Notes: generated by a model from the sequence alone, not told the origin. A DNA stretch of 64,000 nucleotides from Clavibacter sepedonicus (GCF_000069225.1 NC_010407.1:2232001-2296000); one strand, 5' to 3'; positions 26,384 through 34,969 are shown, counted from the first letter of the stretch. Translations and numbers: made by a program.

Positions 26384-26403
26384 TGAAGTCCTCCTTAAGT
26401 TCC
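26384..26403. promoter_or_regulatory. Candidate OmpR-family direct-repeat box
   Basis: TGAAGTCC then TTAAGTTCC, starting 11 bp apart (26384 and 26395), in the divergent region between the proline-rich gene and the response regulator. An 11-bp direct repeat is the usual site of PhoB/OmpR-type regulators. Confidence 0.4.
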
Positions 26404-26448
26404 GCGGCCCCAGCTGACATGGGCCCGGGATCGCCCATCCGCGGCTCC

Positions 26449-26454
26449 TACAGT
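26449..26454 (+). promoter_or_regulatory. Leaderless -10 element of the response regulator
   Basis: TACAGT, 6 nt, ATG at 26461. Confidence 0.5.
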
Positions 26455-26460
26455 CGGGGC

Positions 26461-27129
26461 ATGCTCCCTCCCGCACGCGTCCTCGTGGTCGAGGACGACC
26501 AGGCCATCCGCGCCGCCGTCGTCTCCACCCTCACCGCCGAGCGCTTCGTCGTCCGCGGCCTCGCGTCCGGCGTCGAGCTCGAGGAGGAGGTCAAGGGCTT
26601 CCTGCCCGACCTCGTGGTGCTCGACTGGATGCTCCCCGGGCCGAGCGGCATCCAGCTGGCCGAGCGGATCCGCCGCTGGAGCGACGCGGGCGTCATCATG
26701 CTCACCGCGCGCGACGCCGTCGAGGACCGCCTGCGCGGCTTCGGCCATGGCGTCGACGACTACATCGTGAAGCCGTTCGCGCTCGCCGAGCTGGTGGCGC
26801 GGGTCGGCGCGGTGCTGCGGCGGCGCGGGCGGCTCGCGTCCGTGGTGGAGATCGGCGACCTGCTCGTGGATCCTGACGCAGGGCTCGCCCGGCGCGGCGG
26901 CGAGCCGCTCGAGCTGACCTCGATCGAGTTCCAGCTGCTCGCCTACCTCGCCGCCCACCGCGGCCGCACGCTCTCGAAGACGCAGCTGCTCACGCAGGTG
27001 TGGGGCTACGACCACGCCGACCCGAACCTCGTCGAGGTCCACATCAGCGCGCTGCGCAAGAAGATGGAGGCGCACGGTCCGCGGCTCCTCCACACCGTCC
27101 GCGGGCTCGGGTACCGGGTGGAGGCGTGA
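26461..27129 (+). CDS. OmpR-family response regulator
   Basis: 222 residues. Receiver 1-120 with acidic VVEDDQ, phospho-Asp in LVVLDWMLPG, Thr in MLTARD and Lys in YIVKPFA; winged-helix domain 130-222 with LTSIEFQLLAYLAAHRGRTL and the HISALRKKME recognition region. The ATG at 26461 is chosen since TACAGT lies 6 nt before it and no ribosome-binding site is obvious. GTGA coupling to the kinase. Confidence 0.93.
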   Translation: MLPPARVLVVEDDQAIRAAVVSTLTAERFVVRGLASGVELEEEVKGFLPDLVVLDWMLPGPSGIQLAERIRRWSDAGVIMLTARDAVEDRLRGFGHGVDDYIVKPFALAELVARVGAVLRRRGRLASVVEIGDLLVDPDAGLARRGGEPLELTSIEFQLLAYLAAHRGRTLSKTQLLTQVWGYDHADPNLVEVHISALRKKMEAHGPRLLHTVRGLGYRVEA

Positions 27130-28592
27130 GGGCGCGCTCCCGCATCGCAGCCCCGGACGCGCCGCTGCGCACCGGATCCCTCCGCACCCGCACCGTGCTC
27201 GCGGTGCTCGCGCTCCTCGCCGTGCTGCTCGTGGCGCTGTCGCTCACCGTGCAGGCGATCCTCGGTGCGCAGCTGCGGCAGCAGATCCAGGACCGGCTGG
27301 CCGACCGCGCATCCGCCGCCGCCGCGCTCGTGGGCGTGCTCGACGACGACGCGCTCGCGGAGCGGCTGAGCGCGCAGGGCGTGGCCGTGCAGATCACGAG
27401 CCCGGATGGCGGGGCGGTCTCGGCGCGGCCCGGCCGGGATCCGCTCGGCGCCACGCTGCCCGGGCCGGATCCGCTGGGCTCCGCACCCGGCCCCGCCACG
27501 ACCGCGACGCCCACCACGCGCGCCGACGCCGTGACCGTCACCTCGAGCGCCGTCAGCTCGTCGGACGGCGCCCTCACCCTCCGCTCCGACCTCAGCGACG
27601 GCACGGTGCTCGAGCTGGCGGCGGGCACCGGATCCGTGGACGACACGCTCGCTTCCCTCCGCGGGATCCTCGCGGTCGCCTCCCTCGCGTTCCTCCTGCT
27701 CGCGGCGGTCGCGCTCGTCGTCGTGGTGCGCCGGACCCTGCAGCCCCTCGAGGACATGACGGGCGTCGCGCGCTCCATCGGCCGCGGCGACCGCGGCCGC
27801 CGCCTCCGCCCCACCCGGCCCGGCACGGAGCTCGGCCGCACCGCGACCGCGTTCGACGAGATGCTCGACGACATCGAGCACGCGGAGCGCCAGGCCCTCG
27901 CGGCCGAGGCGCGCATGCGCGCCTTCGTGGCGGACGCGGCGCACGAGCTGCGGACGCCGGTCGCCGGGATCCGCGCCTCCGCCGACGCCCTCGTCCGCAC
28001 CGATCCGAGCGCCGAGGAGCGCGAGCGCCTGTCGGTGCACGTGGTGCGCGAGGCGATACGCGCGGGCCGCCTGGTCGACGACATGCTCATGATGGCCCGG
28101 CTCGACGAGGGCCTCTCGGTCGAGGGCCGGCCCGTGCGCGTGCCCGCCGCGGTCGAGCAGGCGGTCGCCCAGCAGCAGGCGCGCACGCCCGACACGCGCG
28201 TCGTCGCCGACGTGCGCGTCGTCGCCGACGTGCGCGGCGCTCCCCCGGCGGTGCGCGCGGATCCCGACCGGCTCGCGCAGATCCTCGACAACCTCCTCCA
28301 GAACGCGGCCCGCTACGCCCGATCCGAGGTGCGCGTCGAGGCCGAGGCGGCCGACGACGGATCCGTGCGCATCACGGTCGCCGACGACGGCCCCGGCGTC
28401 CCCGACGCCGACCGCGAGCGCATCTTCGACCGCCTCGTGCGCCTCGACGCCGGCCGCGACCGCCAGGACGGCGGCGCGGGCCTCGGCCTCCCCATCGCCC
28501 GCGCCCAGGGCGGCGACCTGGTGTGCTTGTCCGCGGAGCCGGGCGCGGGCGCGCGCTTCCGGGTGACGCTGCCGGTGGATCCTGCGATGTGA
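27126..28592 (+). CDS. Sensor histidine kinase (OmpR partner), ATP-binding box shortened
   Basis: 488 residues from GTG 27126. Two membrane segments (about 25-45 and 180-205) enclose an extracellular domain, then HAMP, HisKA with DAAHELRTPVAGIR (phospho-His), N-box DNLLQNAARYA and G1 DDGPGVPD. The G2 region reads GLGLPIARAQGGDL, four residues shorter than the usual spacing between GLGL and HGG. An 18-bp perfect tandem repeat (28201-28236) duplicates six residues VVADVR before the ATPase domain. Signalling may be altered. Confidence 0.9.
   Translation: MRARSRIAAPDAPLRTGSLRTRTVLAVLALLAVLLVALSLTVQAILGAQLRQQIQDRLADRASAAAALVGVLDDDALAERLSAQGVAVQITSPDGGAVSARPGRDPLGATLPGPDPLGSAPGPATTATPTTRADAVTVTSSAVSSSDGALTLRSDLSDGTVLELAAGTGSVDDTLASLRGILAVASLAFLLLAAVALVVVVRRTLQPLEDMTGVARSIGRGDRGRRLRPTRPGTELGRTATAFDEMLDDIEHAERQALAAEARMRAFVADAAHELRTPVAGIRASADALVRTDPSAEERERLSVHVVREAIRAGRLVDDMLMMARLDEGLSVEGRPVRVPAAVEQAVAQQQARTPDTRVVADVRVVADVRGAPPAVRADPDRLAQILDNLLQNAARYARSEVRVEAEAADDGSVRITVADDGPGVPDADRERIFDRLVRLDAGRDRQDGGAGLGLPIARAQGGDLVCLSAEPGAGARFRVTLPVDPAM
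28201..28236 (+). repeat. 18-bp tandem duplication inside the kinase gene
   Basis: Two perfect copies of an 18-bp unit; adds six residues in frame. Confidence 0.9.
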
Positions 28593-28630
28593 CACGGCTC
28601 TCGGTGACCGTCAGTGCGTGAGACCCCCTG

Positions 28631-29116
28631 TCAATCCCCGAGGACGAAGCAGGCCCCTTCGTGACGGAGCATGTCGAACGGCGTGGTGCAGTCGACGCCC
28701 AACGCCGCGCACGCATCAGGGATCTTCACCTTGCTCCGACGGTTCGGTTCCGACCGCTCCATGGTGACCACGGTCAGCTGATGCGCATGCGCGAACGCGA
28801 CGAGCTGGTAATCCGCCACGGAGAGGAACTCCTGGGATGCGGCATCGGTGTATCCGGCGCCGAGGACCCAGCCCGCCAGCGCGCCGAGGCTCGGCGCGCA
28901 CGCCTGATCCATGGCGACGAAGAGACGCGGGTGCTCCTTCGCCCACTCAGAGAGGTCGTCCTCGCCCGCGGCGATCTCGTCGCGGATGGGGATGATGCTG
29001 ACGAGCTGTCCCGCGAGGAACGTCCGCTCGAGCCAATGCCAGAACGCCGGCACGAAGTCGAGTCCGTAATGCGCACGATGCGACTGGATGAAGACGTTCG
29101 CGTCGAGGACGTACAT
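28631..29116 (-). CDS. DUF4411 (PIN-like) protein, probable toxin
   Basis: 161 residues. It begins MYVLDANVFIQSHR, with the Asp of LDANVFI as a PIN-type metal ligand, and has further acidic residues in DEIAAGEDDLSEW, SVADYQLVAFA and VVTMERSEPNRRSKVKIPD. That is the layout of DUF4411, a PIN-domain relative found as a toxin partner. A ribonuclease role is inference. ATG 29116 overlaps the TGA of the ImmA gene upstream (TGATG); a GTG at 29119 is also possible. Confidence 0.75.
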   Translation of the reverse strand: MYVLDANVFIQSHRAHYGLDFVPAFWHWLERTFLAGQLVSIIPIRDEIAAGEDDLSEWAKEHPRLFVAMDQACAPSLGALAGWVLGAGYTDAASQEFLSVADYQLVAFAHAHQLTVVTMERSEPNRRSKVKIPDACAALGVDCTTPFDMLRHEGACFVLGD

Positions 29117-30258
29117 CACGCCACCCCGAGCCTCTCCGCCATCTCCGTGAAGGTCGCGTGCTTCCGCGTATCGAGGAGACGGAACGCATCCCGGTACAGT
29201 GTGCGACCCTCCATGGTGTCGACGATGACGCCACGTGCGAAGGCATGGCCGATGTGACGCAGGTGGGTGTTGTAGTAGTTCCCCCCGTCGCTTCGGCTGG
29301 CGACCTCCAGGTCAGCCAGTTCCCGCCCCCGGATCTCCTCGGTGACGTAGCGCCGACGGAACTCATCCCACGGGAGCAAGCCCGTGTCGAAGAGCCGGTG
29401 CAGCACGACGAGGGCGCTCACCCGGTACCGCTTCGTCAGGAGCTCGATGGATGGGTCCTTCGCGTCGCCCGAGTAGGCCCGCTCCAGATCGGCGCGGGGC
29501 ACCAGCACCTCGGCGGCCACTGCGTTCGCCCATCTCTCCTCTGCGTGGACTGCCGGGGAATCGAACTCGATGTCGGAGAGCGCGCTCTGGCCCGCCCAGA
29601 TGTGTGCCAGTTCGTGCATGAGCGTGAACAGCTGCGCCGTCTTCGCATCGACGCCGTTGACGAAGACGACCGGCGCGCGAGGGTCGGTCAACGCGAAACC
29701 ACGGAACTCGTCGATCGTGAGCTTTCGATGGGTGTTGGACCCGACGATGCCGGACACCATGACGAGGACGCCCAGTCCCTCGACCAGATCGATGGCGGTG
29801 CGCAGGGCGTCCCCTCGGCGCCGTGCCTCCACCGTGAAGCCCAGCCGGCTCCTGATGTCGGCGGCGACGGCGAGCGGATCCGTGTCGCGATTCACGGAGC
29901 CCACGAATGGCAACTCCTGCTGACCCCTATCGCGCGCATGATCGCGGAACCAGTCCTGACGTCGTTGTGCCAGATGGATGGTGTCGAGTAGCTCGGGGCT
30001 CGGCTTTCGCACCCCCGCATCGCGGATGGTACGGAGGTCCGGGATGGGCACTTCCTCGCGGGGAGGTCGAGGGAGGAAGAGATATCCGAGCGGGACATGC
30101 GCCGCTCGGGCGAACGTCTCCAGCTGGCGGAAGGTGGGCGCTCCGTCGCCGTCCGCCCACCGACGGAACTGCGGATACTTCGCTGACTCCGGGTCCATGC
30201 GAGAACGCTCGAGCGCCCAGCCGATCATCTCCGGACGCACCGGTACGTGTGTGACCAC
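29116..30258 (-). CDS. XRE/ImmA-IrrE zinc peptidase, probable partner of DUF4411
   Basis: 380 residues. Residues 1-60 form a helix-turn-helix-like region (MIGWALERSRMDPES...FRRWADGDGAPTFRQLETFARA), followed by an ImmA/IrrE metallopeptidase domain with HExxH in TLMHELAHIWAG and a conserved Glu in HAEERWANAVAAEVLVP. Such proteins act as antitoxin/regulator with PIN-like DUF4411 toxins. The start is taken as GTG 30258 (GAGAGGGG upstream); earlier in-frame codons give an unlikely leader. Lower-bias codons than neighbours suggest acquisition. Confidence 0.78.
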   Translation of the reverse strand: MVTHVPVRPEMIGWALERSRMDPESAKYPQFRRWADGDGAPTFRQLETFARAAHVPLGYLFLPRPPREEVPIPDLRTIRDAGVRKPSPELLDTIHLAQRRQDWFRDHARDRGQQELPFVGSVNRDTDPLAVAADIRSRLGFTVEARRRGDALRTAIDLVEGLGVLVMVSGIVGSNTHRKLTIDEFRGFALTDPRAPVVFVNGVDAKTAQLFTLMHELAHIWAGQSALSDIEFDSPAVHAEERWANAVAAEVLVPRADLERAYSGDAKDPSIELLTKRYRVSALVVLHRLFDTGLLPWDEFRRRYVTEEIRGRELADLEVASRSDGGNYYNTHLRHIGHAFARGVIVDTMEGRTLYRDAFRLLDTRKHATFTEMAERLGVA

Positions 30259-30377
30259 GGTGCCCCTCTCGCGCGATGGGTCGAATGTACACAGCGCCGC
30301 CGACCGCGGGCAGGACGACGCGGGCATGTCGCAGCCCACGGCGCGGTCGCGCACCTGTGCAGGACCCGCCCCCGGCC

Positions 30378-30383
30378 TACGCT
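30378..30383 (+). promoter_or_regulatory. Leaderless -10 element
   Basis: TACGCT, 6 nt, ATG at 30390. Confidence 0.5.
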
Positions 30384-30389
30384 GACGAC

Positions 30390-31328
30390 ATGAGCACCGA
30401 CGCCCACGCCCCGCGCCCCCTGTCCGAGCATCGGCCCGAGGATGCGGAGGACCTGACGATCGAGGTCCCGGCGGCGCGGCTGTCGGCGGTGCGCGTGCCC
30501 GCCCGCACCGGGGATCCGGCCACCGCGCCCGTCGCGCTGCTCGTGCCCGGCTTCACGGGATCGAAGGAGGACTTCCTCCCGGTCATGGGCCCGCTCGCCG
30601 ACCGCGGCTTCACGGTGGTGGCGTTCTCGCAGCGCGGGCAGTGGGGATCCACCGGCCCCGGCCAGGCCGAGCCGCCCGTCGACGCGACCGGCTACGAGCT
30701 CGAGACCCTCGGCCAGGACGTGCACCACGTGGTCGACGCGCTCGCGGGCGTCGGCGGACCCGGCGGCCGGCACGTCGCGGCCGACACGGAACGCGTCGCG
30801 CCCCTCGGACCCGTGCACCTCCTCGGCCACAGCTTCGGCGACGTCGTCGGCATGCAGGCCGTGATCCGCGACCCCGGCCGCTTCGCCAGCTACACGCACT
30901 GGAACTCGGGCCCCCGCAGCCGCGGCGAGCGCGCCGAGCAGATCGACGCCGTCCGCGCGTCGGGCAGCGCCGGGCTCTGGCCGCTCTGGTTCCTGCCCGA
31001 GCAGCTCGACGGCGACGACCCCGAGGTCGCGTGGTTCCGCACGCGCCTGTTCGGCACGGCGTCGGCGCAGCTCCTCGGCGCGCTCCAGATCATGCAGGCG
31101 CAGACCGACCGCGTCGACGAGCTGCGCGCCACGGGGATCCCCGTGCTCGTCTCCCACGGCGACGCCGACGACGCGTGGCCCCAGGACTGGCAGCGCGACA
31201 TGGCCGAGCGCGCGGGCGCCCGCTACGAGGTCGTCGCCGACGCCGGCCACTCCGCCCAGGTCGACCAGCCGGAGGCGAGCGCGGACCTCCTCGCGGACTT
31301 CTGGCGGAGCACGGTGCCGACCGCCTGA
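30390..31328 (+). CDS. Alpha/beta hydrolase
   Basis: 312 residues with a complete serine-hydrolase layout: oxyanion strand LLVPGFTGSKEDF, nucleophile Ser in LLGHSFGDVVG, acid in SHGDADDAW, and His in DAGHSAQVDQPE near the end. No signal peptide, so cytoplasmic. Substrate unknown (ester, lactone or similar). Monocistronic with a TACGCT-N6-ATG start. Confidence 0.88.
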   Translation: MSTDAHAPRPLSEHRPEDAEDLTIEVPAARLSAVRVPARTGDPATAPVALLVPGFTGSKEDFLPVMGPLADRGFTVVAFSQRGQWGSTGPGQAEPPVDATGYELETLGQDVHHVVDALAGVGGPGGRHVAADTERVAPLGPVHLLGHSFGDVVGMQAVIRDPGRFASYTHWNSGPRSRGERAEQIDAVRASGSAGLWPLWFLPEQLDGDDPEVAWFRTRLFGTASAQLLGALQIMQAQTDRVDELRATGIPVLVSHGDADDAWPQDWQRDMAERAGARYEVVADAGHSAQVDQPEASADLLADFWRSTVPTA

Positions 31329-31354
31329 GCCGCAGGTCGGGTGGCTCGCCTCCG

Positions 31355-31783
31355 TCAGGACAGCCGGCCCGTGTCCTCCTGGAACCATCGGATCAGCTCG
31401 CGGAGCGCGGGCCGGATGGCGTCGTCCGGACGCTCGCCCTCCAGGTCGTCGAAGGTGTCGCGGTAGCCGGGGATCCGCTCGGCCACGCGGGCGTCGTACT
31501 TCGCCATGCCCATGGTCCAGTCGGGGAACTGCCGCTCGGTGATGCGCTCCTCCATCAGCGTGGAGATGCGACCGTGGCGGTCGTCGGCGAGGATCGCCTC
31601 CATGCGCTCCCGGACGTCGGCGTCCTCGCCCTCGATCAGCTGCAGGAAGCGTCCCTGCCGGTGGACGAGGAGACCGGTGAGCCCGTGCGCCGCGTTGGTC
31701 GCGCGGCTCTGCGCGAGGAGCTGGGCGAGGTCCATGTCGTCGAAGGACCGCTCGGCGGTGCTGGAGTAGACGATGCAGAGCAT
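31355..31783 (-). CDS. BLUF-domain blue-light photoreceptor
   Basis: 142 residues, essentially one BLUF domain plus a short C-terminal helix. The flavin-site residues Tyr6 (IVYSS), Asn30 (ATNAAHG), Gln48 (RFLQLIEG), Trp89 and Met91 (DWTMGM) have exactly the spacing of AppA Tyr21, Asn45, Gln63, Trp104 and Met106. It should bind FAD and respond to blue light. No effector domain is attached, so it must signal through a partner. ATG 31783 with GAGGA upstream is preferred over longer readings. Confidence 0.9.
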   Translation of the reverse strand: MLCIVYSSTAERSFDDMDLAQLLAQSRATNAAHGLTGLLVHRQGRFLQLIEGEDADVRERMEAILADDRHGRISTLMEERITERQFPDWTMGMAKYDARVAERIPGYRDTFDDLEGERPDDAIRPALRELIRWFQEDTGRLS

Positions 31784-31927
31784 GGGGTCCTCACCGGTGC
31801 GCGGGGCCGCGCGTCCTCGGGCGGGACCGGATCCCGCCGCCCCTCCAGCCTGGTCCTCCGTCGCCCCGGCGACCAGGCCGACCCAGGATCCATCGCTCGC
31901 CGGATGCCGTCGGCGCGACCTCCGCCG

Positions 31928-31933
31928 TAGGTT
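31928..31933 (+). promoter_or_regulatory. Leaderless -10 element
   Basis: TAGGTT, 6 nt, ATG at 31940. Confidence 0.5.
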
Positions 31934-31939
31934 GCGGCC

Positions 31940-32476
31940 ATGATCATCTGGCTGAACGGCACGCACGGGGTGGGCAAGACGACGACGGCGGGGCTCGTGC
32001 AGGAGCGGATCCCCGACAGCCGCCTCCTCGACGCCGAGAAGGTCGGCGAGGTGCTCATGGACATCCGCCCGCCGCTCCCCCAGCTGGACGACTTCCAGCA
32101 CTGGACCCCGTGGCGCCCGCTCGTCGTCGAGACCGCGCGCCGCGTGCTCGAGTACACGGGCGGCACCCTCGTGATGCCCATGACGGTGCTCGTCGAGGCG
32201 TACTGGCGCGAGATCAGCGGGGGCCTCGCCGCGCACGGGATCCCGATCCGCCACTTCGTGCTGCACACGGACACCGACACGCTCCGGGATCGCATCCAGC
32301 ACGATCCCGACGTCGGCCCGTCCGCCTTCCGCTTCTCCCGCGTGGAGCCGTACGCGGAGGCGGCTCGCACGTGGCTGCACGCGGAGGCGGAGGTGGTCGA
32401 CACGACGCGCATCACGCCGGAGCAGGCGGCGGATCGCATCGCGACCGCGGTCCTCGCGGGAGTGCCTGGCGCCTGA
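31940..32476 (+). CDS. TmrB-like P-loop kinase/ATPase
   Basis: 178 residues starting MIIWLNGTHGVGKTTTAGLV, a Walker A at residues 7-14, then LLDAEKVGEVL. The arrangement resembles TmrB (tunicamycin resistance) and related small P-loop kinases. Walker B is not distinct. A phosphotransferase with an unknown small-molecule substrate is the best guess. Leaderless start; converges with the VOC gene 6 bp away. Confidence 0.78.
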   Translation: MIIWLNGTHGVGKTTTAGLVQERIPDSRLLDAEKVGEVLMDIRPPLPQLDDFQHWTPWRPLVVETARRVLEYTGGTLVMPMTVLVEAYWREISGGLAAHGIPIRHFVLHTDTDTLRDRIQHDPDVGPSAFRFSRVEPYAEAARTWLHAEAEVVDTTRITPEQAADRIATAVLAGVPGA

Positions 32477-32482
32477 TCCGCG

Positions 32483-32851
32483 TCAGGCCCGGTCGTGCAG
32501 CGTCACGTGGTAGCCGTCCGGGTCCGCGAACGTGAAGGTGCGGCCGAACGGCCCGTCGAACGGCGCCGTCACGATGCGGTGCCCGTCCGCGACGAGCGCG
32601 TCGTGGATCGCCTGCACGTCCGTCGCGTGCAGCCAGATGGCCGCGCCGATGCCCGGCTGGGGGGTGCCTGCGATGTCGGTGCCGGGGACCATGTCGCGGA
32701 GCGCGAACGCGATGGGCGTCGTGGTGAAGACGACGGCGTGCGGGGGTCCGGCGGGCGAGCGCACGAGACCGAGGTACCGCTCGTAGAAGACTCGCGACGC
32801 GTCGAGGTCGGTGACCTGGAGCGAGATGAAGTCGGGGCCGGTGACGGGCAT
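32483..32851 (-). CDS. VOC (glyoxalase/bleomycin-resistance) family protein
   Basis: 122 residues with two beta-alpha-beta-beta-beta modules: ISLQVTDLDASRVFYERYLGL at the start and FTFADPDGYHVTLHD at the end, typical of glyoxalase-like metalloenzymes or drug-binding proteins. AGGAGGCACC precedes ATG 32851. It diverges from a MarR regulator with two identical palindromes between them, so it is the probable regulated target. Confidence 0.9.
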   Translation of the reverse strand: MPVTGPDFISLQVTDLDASRVFYERYLGLVRSPAGPPHAVVFTTTPIAFALRDMVPGTDIAGTPQPGIGAAIWLHATDVQAIHDALVADGHRIVTAPFDGPFGRTFTFADPDGYHVTLHDRA

Positions 32852-32868
32852 GGTGCCTCCTGCGTTCG

Positions 32869-32886
32869 ATGTCAGATGCCTGACAT
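32869..32886. promoter_or_regulatory. MarR operator O1
   Basis: ATGTCAG-ATGC-CTGACAT: perfect 7-bp arms, 4-bp spacer. Lies in the promoter region of the VOC gene. Confidence 0.75.
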
Positions 32887-32896
32887 ATGGAAGCGT

Positions 32897-32914
32897 ATGT
32901 CAGAATGCTGACAT
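32897..32914. promoter_or_regulatory. MarR operator O2
   Basis: ATGTCAG-AATG-CTGACAT: the same palindrome, 28 bp from O1. It covers the CAGAAT -10 (32901-32906) and the first bases of the marR start codon, as expected for autorepression. Confidence 0.75.
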
Positions 32915-33365
32915 GAGTCAAGGCGATGACGGCATCGATCTCCCCACCTCGCTCGGCTACCTGCTGAAGGAGGCGGCGAGCGCCCTGCGTCAGGCGATGG
33001 AGGAGGCGCTGCGCCCCCTCGGGATGACGATCACGCACTACTCGTGCCTGGAGCTCCTCGCCCAGCGCCCCGGATCCTCGAACTCCGACCTCGCCCGCGG
33101 CGCCTTCGTGACGCGCCAGTCGATGAACGTGCTGCTGCAGACCCTCGAGCGCGACGGATCCGTGACGCGCCCCGCCGAGGAGGCCGTCGGCCGCGTGCAG
33201 CCCACGCGCCTCACGGCGAAGGGCCGCCGCGACCTGGCGAAGGCGAGCGCCGCGGTGCGCGCGGTCGAGCTGCGGATGCTCGGCGACCTCAGCGACGCCG
33301 ACCGGGAGGCGGCCACGCGGATCCTGCGCGGCATGGTCCGCTCCTTGCGCGACGGCGGGGAGTGA
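32913..33365 (+). CDS. MarR-family transcription regulator
   Basis: 150 residues, winged helix: ITHYSCLELLAQRPGSSNSDLARGAFVTRQSMNVLLQTLERDGSV covers the recognition helix, and VQPTRLTAKGRRDLAKA the wing. Dimerisation helices flank it. It very likely represses itself and the divergent VOC gene through O1 and O2 and is released by a ligand. CAGAAT ends 6 nt before ATG 32913, so the message is probably leaderless and occluded directly by O2. Confidence 0.92.
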   Translation: MSQGDDGIDLPTSLGYLLKEAASALRQAMEEALRPLGMTITHYSCLELLAQRPGSSNSDLARGAFVTRQSMNVLLQTLERDGSVTRPAEEAVGRVQPTRLTAKGRRDLAKASAAVRAVELRMLGDLSDADREAATRILRGMVRSLRDGGE

Positions 33366-33377
33366 CCCGCTAGCGGA

Positions 33378-33602
33378 TCACCGCTCGACGACGAGCCGCC
33401 GCAGCTCCGCCGACGACACGTACCCGAAGCGGTGCAGCTCGCGCCAGGCCGCGACGTACTGCTCCTGGCCCATGTCGAGATCCGCCTGGAGGCGCTCGCG
33501 GTTCATGGTGCGTGCGTCCGCGCGGCTGAGGAAGCGCGCGAGGTCCGACGCGTCCGTGCCGAGGCGGGCGTCGTCCTGCCAGCCGTCGTGGATCAGGGTC
33601 AG
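33378..33602 (-). CDS. Small hypothetical protein coupled to purA (start uncertain)
   Basis: An open frame of 74 codons reading [22 protein letters not shown] and [19 protein letters not shown], with protein-like composition. No ATG, GTG or TTG exists in frame until 33506 (42 residues, no ribosome-binding site). A CTG at 33602 overlaps the purA TGA as CTGA, the same geometry as the GTGA/TTGA couplings elsewhere, so a CTG start is plausible. Not recognised as a family. Confidence 0.4.
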   Translation of the reverse strand: MTLIHDGWQDDARLGTDASDLARFLSRADARTMNRERLQADLDMGQEQYVAAWRELHRFGYVSSAELRRLVVER

Positions 33603-34888
33603 GCCTCGAGGAGGTCGTGCAGCACGACGACCTGCTCGCGCTCCGGGCCCACGCCGATGGCGGAGATGCGGGCGCCGCTCATGCGCTCGATGGCCGTCAC
33701 GTAGTCCTGGGCGTTCTTCGGCAGGTCCTCGAAGCGGCGGCAGCCCGTGATGTCCTCCTGCCAGCCCGGGAACTCCTCGTAGATCGGGGTCGCGTGGTGG
33801 AAGTCGGACTGCGAGACGGGCACCTCGTCGTGGCGCACGCCGTCGACGTCGTAGGCGACGCAGACCGGGATGGTCGCGAGGCCCGAGAGCACGTCGAGCT
33901 TGGTGAGCACGAAGTCGGTGACGCCGTTGATGCGGGCGGTGTAGCGCGCGATGGGCGCGTCGTACCAGCCGCACCGGCGCGGGCGGCCGGTGGTGGTGCC
34001 GAACTCGAAGCCCTTGGCGCGGAGGTACTCGCCCGACTCGTCGTGCAGCTCCGTGGGGAAGGGGCCGGCGCCGACGCGGGTCGTGTACGCCTTGACGACC
34101 GCGATGATCCGCTCGAGCCGGTTCGGCGCGACGCCGGATCCCGTGGCCGCGCCGCCGGACGTGGCGCTCGACGACGTGACGAACGGGTACGTGCCGTGGT
34201 CGATGTCGAGCATCGTGGCCTGGCCGGCCTCGAACAGGACGGTCTTGCCCTCGTCGAGCGCGGCGTTGAGCTCGAGCGACGCGTCGCCCACCATCGGGCG
34301 GAGGCGCTCGACGTAGGAGAGCAGGCTCTCCACGATCTCCTCGGCCGAGATGGCGCGGCGGTTGTAGATCTTCACGAGCATGTGGTTCTTGGCGTCGAGG
34401 GCCGCCTCGACCTTCTGGCGGAGGATGTTCTCGTCGAAGAGGTCCTGGATCCGGATGCCGACGCGGTTGATCTTGTCCGCGTACGTGGGCCCGATGCCGC
34501 GGCCGGTGGTGCCGATCTGGCGCTTGCCAAGGAAGCGCTCGGTCACCTTGTCGATGGTGCGGTGGTAGTGGGTGATGACGTGCGCGTTGGCGCTCACGCG
34601 GAGCTTGGAGACGTCGACGCCGCGGGCGGCCAGCGCGTCCAGCTCGTGGAATAGCACCTCGATGTCGACGACGACGCCGTTGCCGATGACGGGCACGACG
34701 CCCGGCGTGAGGATGCCCGACGGCAGCAGGTGCAGCGCGTACTTCTCGTCGCCGACGACGACCGTGTGGCCGGCGTTGTTGCCGCCGTTGAACTTCACGA
34801 CATAGTCGACGCGGCTGCCGAGGAGGTCGGTCGCGCGTCCCTTGCCCTCGTCACCCCACTGGGCTCCGATGATCACTACTGCGGGCAT
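33599..34888 (-). CDS. purA: Adenylosuccinate synthetase
   Basis: 429 residues, the usual length. GTP-binding loop [16 protein letters not shown] at the N-terminus, IMP-site [10 protein letters not shown] with catalytic His, [16 protein letters not shown], and the base-recognition [13 protein letters not shown] and [13 protein letters not shown]. It joins IMP and aspartate using GTP in AMP synthesis. GAGGAG is upstream of ATG 34888. Confidence 0.98.
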   Translation of the reverse strand: MPAVVIIGAQWGDEGKGRATDLLGSRVDYVVKFNGGNNAGHTVVVGDEKYALHLLPSGILTPGVVPVIGNGVVVDIEVLFHELDALAARGVDVSKLRVSANAHVITHYHRTIDKVTERFLGKRQIGTTGRGIGPTYADKINRVGIRIQDLFDENILRQKVEAALDAKNHMLVKIYNRRAISAEEIVESLLSYVERLRPMVGDASLELNAALDEGKTVLFEAGQATMLDIDHGTYPFVTSSSATSGGAATGSGVAPNRLERIIAVVKAYTTRVGAGPFPTELHDESGEYLRAKGFEFGTTTGRPRRCGWYDAPIARYTARINGVTDFVLTKLDVLSGLATIPVCVAYDVDGVRHDEVPVSQSDFHHATPIYEEFPGWQEDITGCRRFEDLPKNAQDYVTAIERMSGARISAIGVGPEREQVVVLHDLLEA

Positions 34889-34969
34889 GGCTCACTCCTC
34901 GTCGGGGCGGGTCGGTCGGGGTGGATCGGGTGGCGTGCGGCGGTGCGGGCGGTGCGGTGTGGCGGTGGA

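Noticed and set aside
33432..33704. Plus-strand open frame at the 3' end of purA
   Set aside because: Overlaps purA and the small coupled gene on the other strand and has shadow-like composition.
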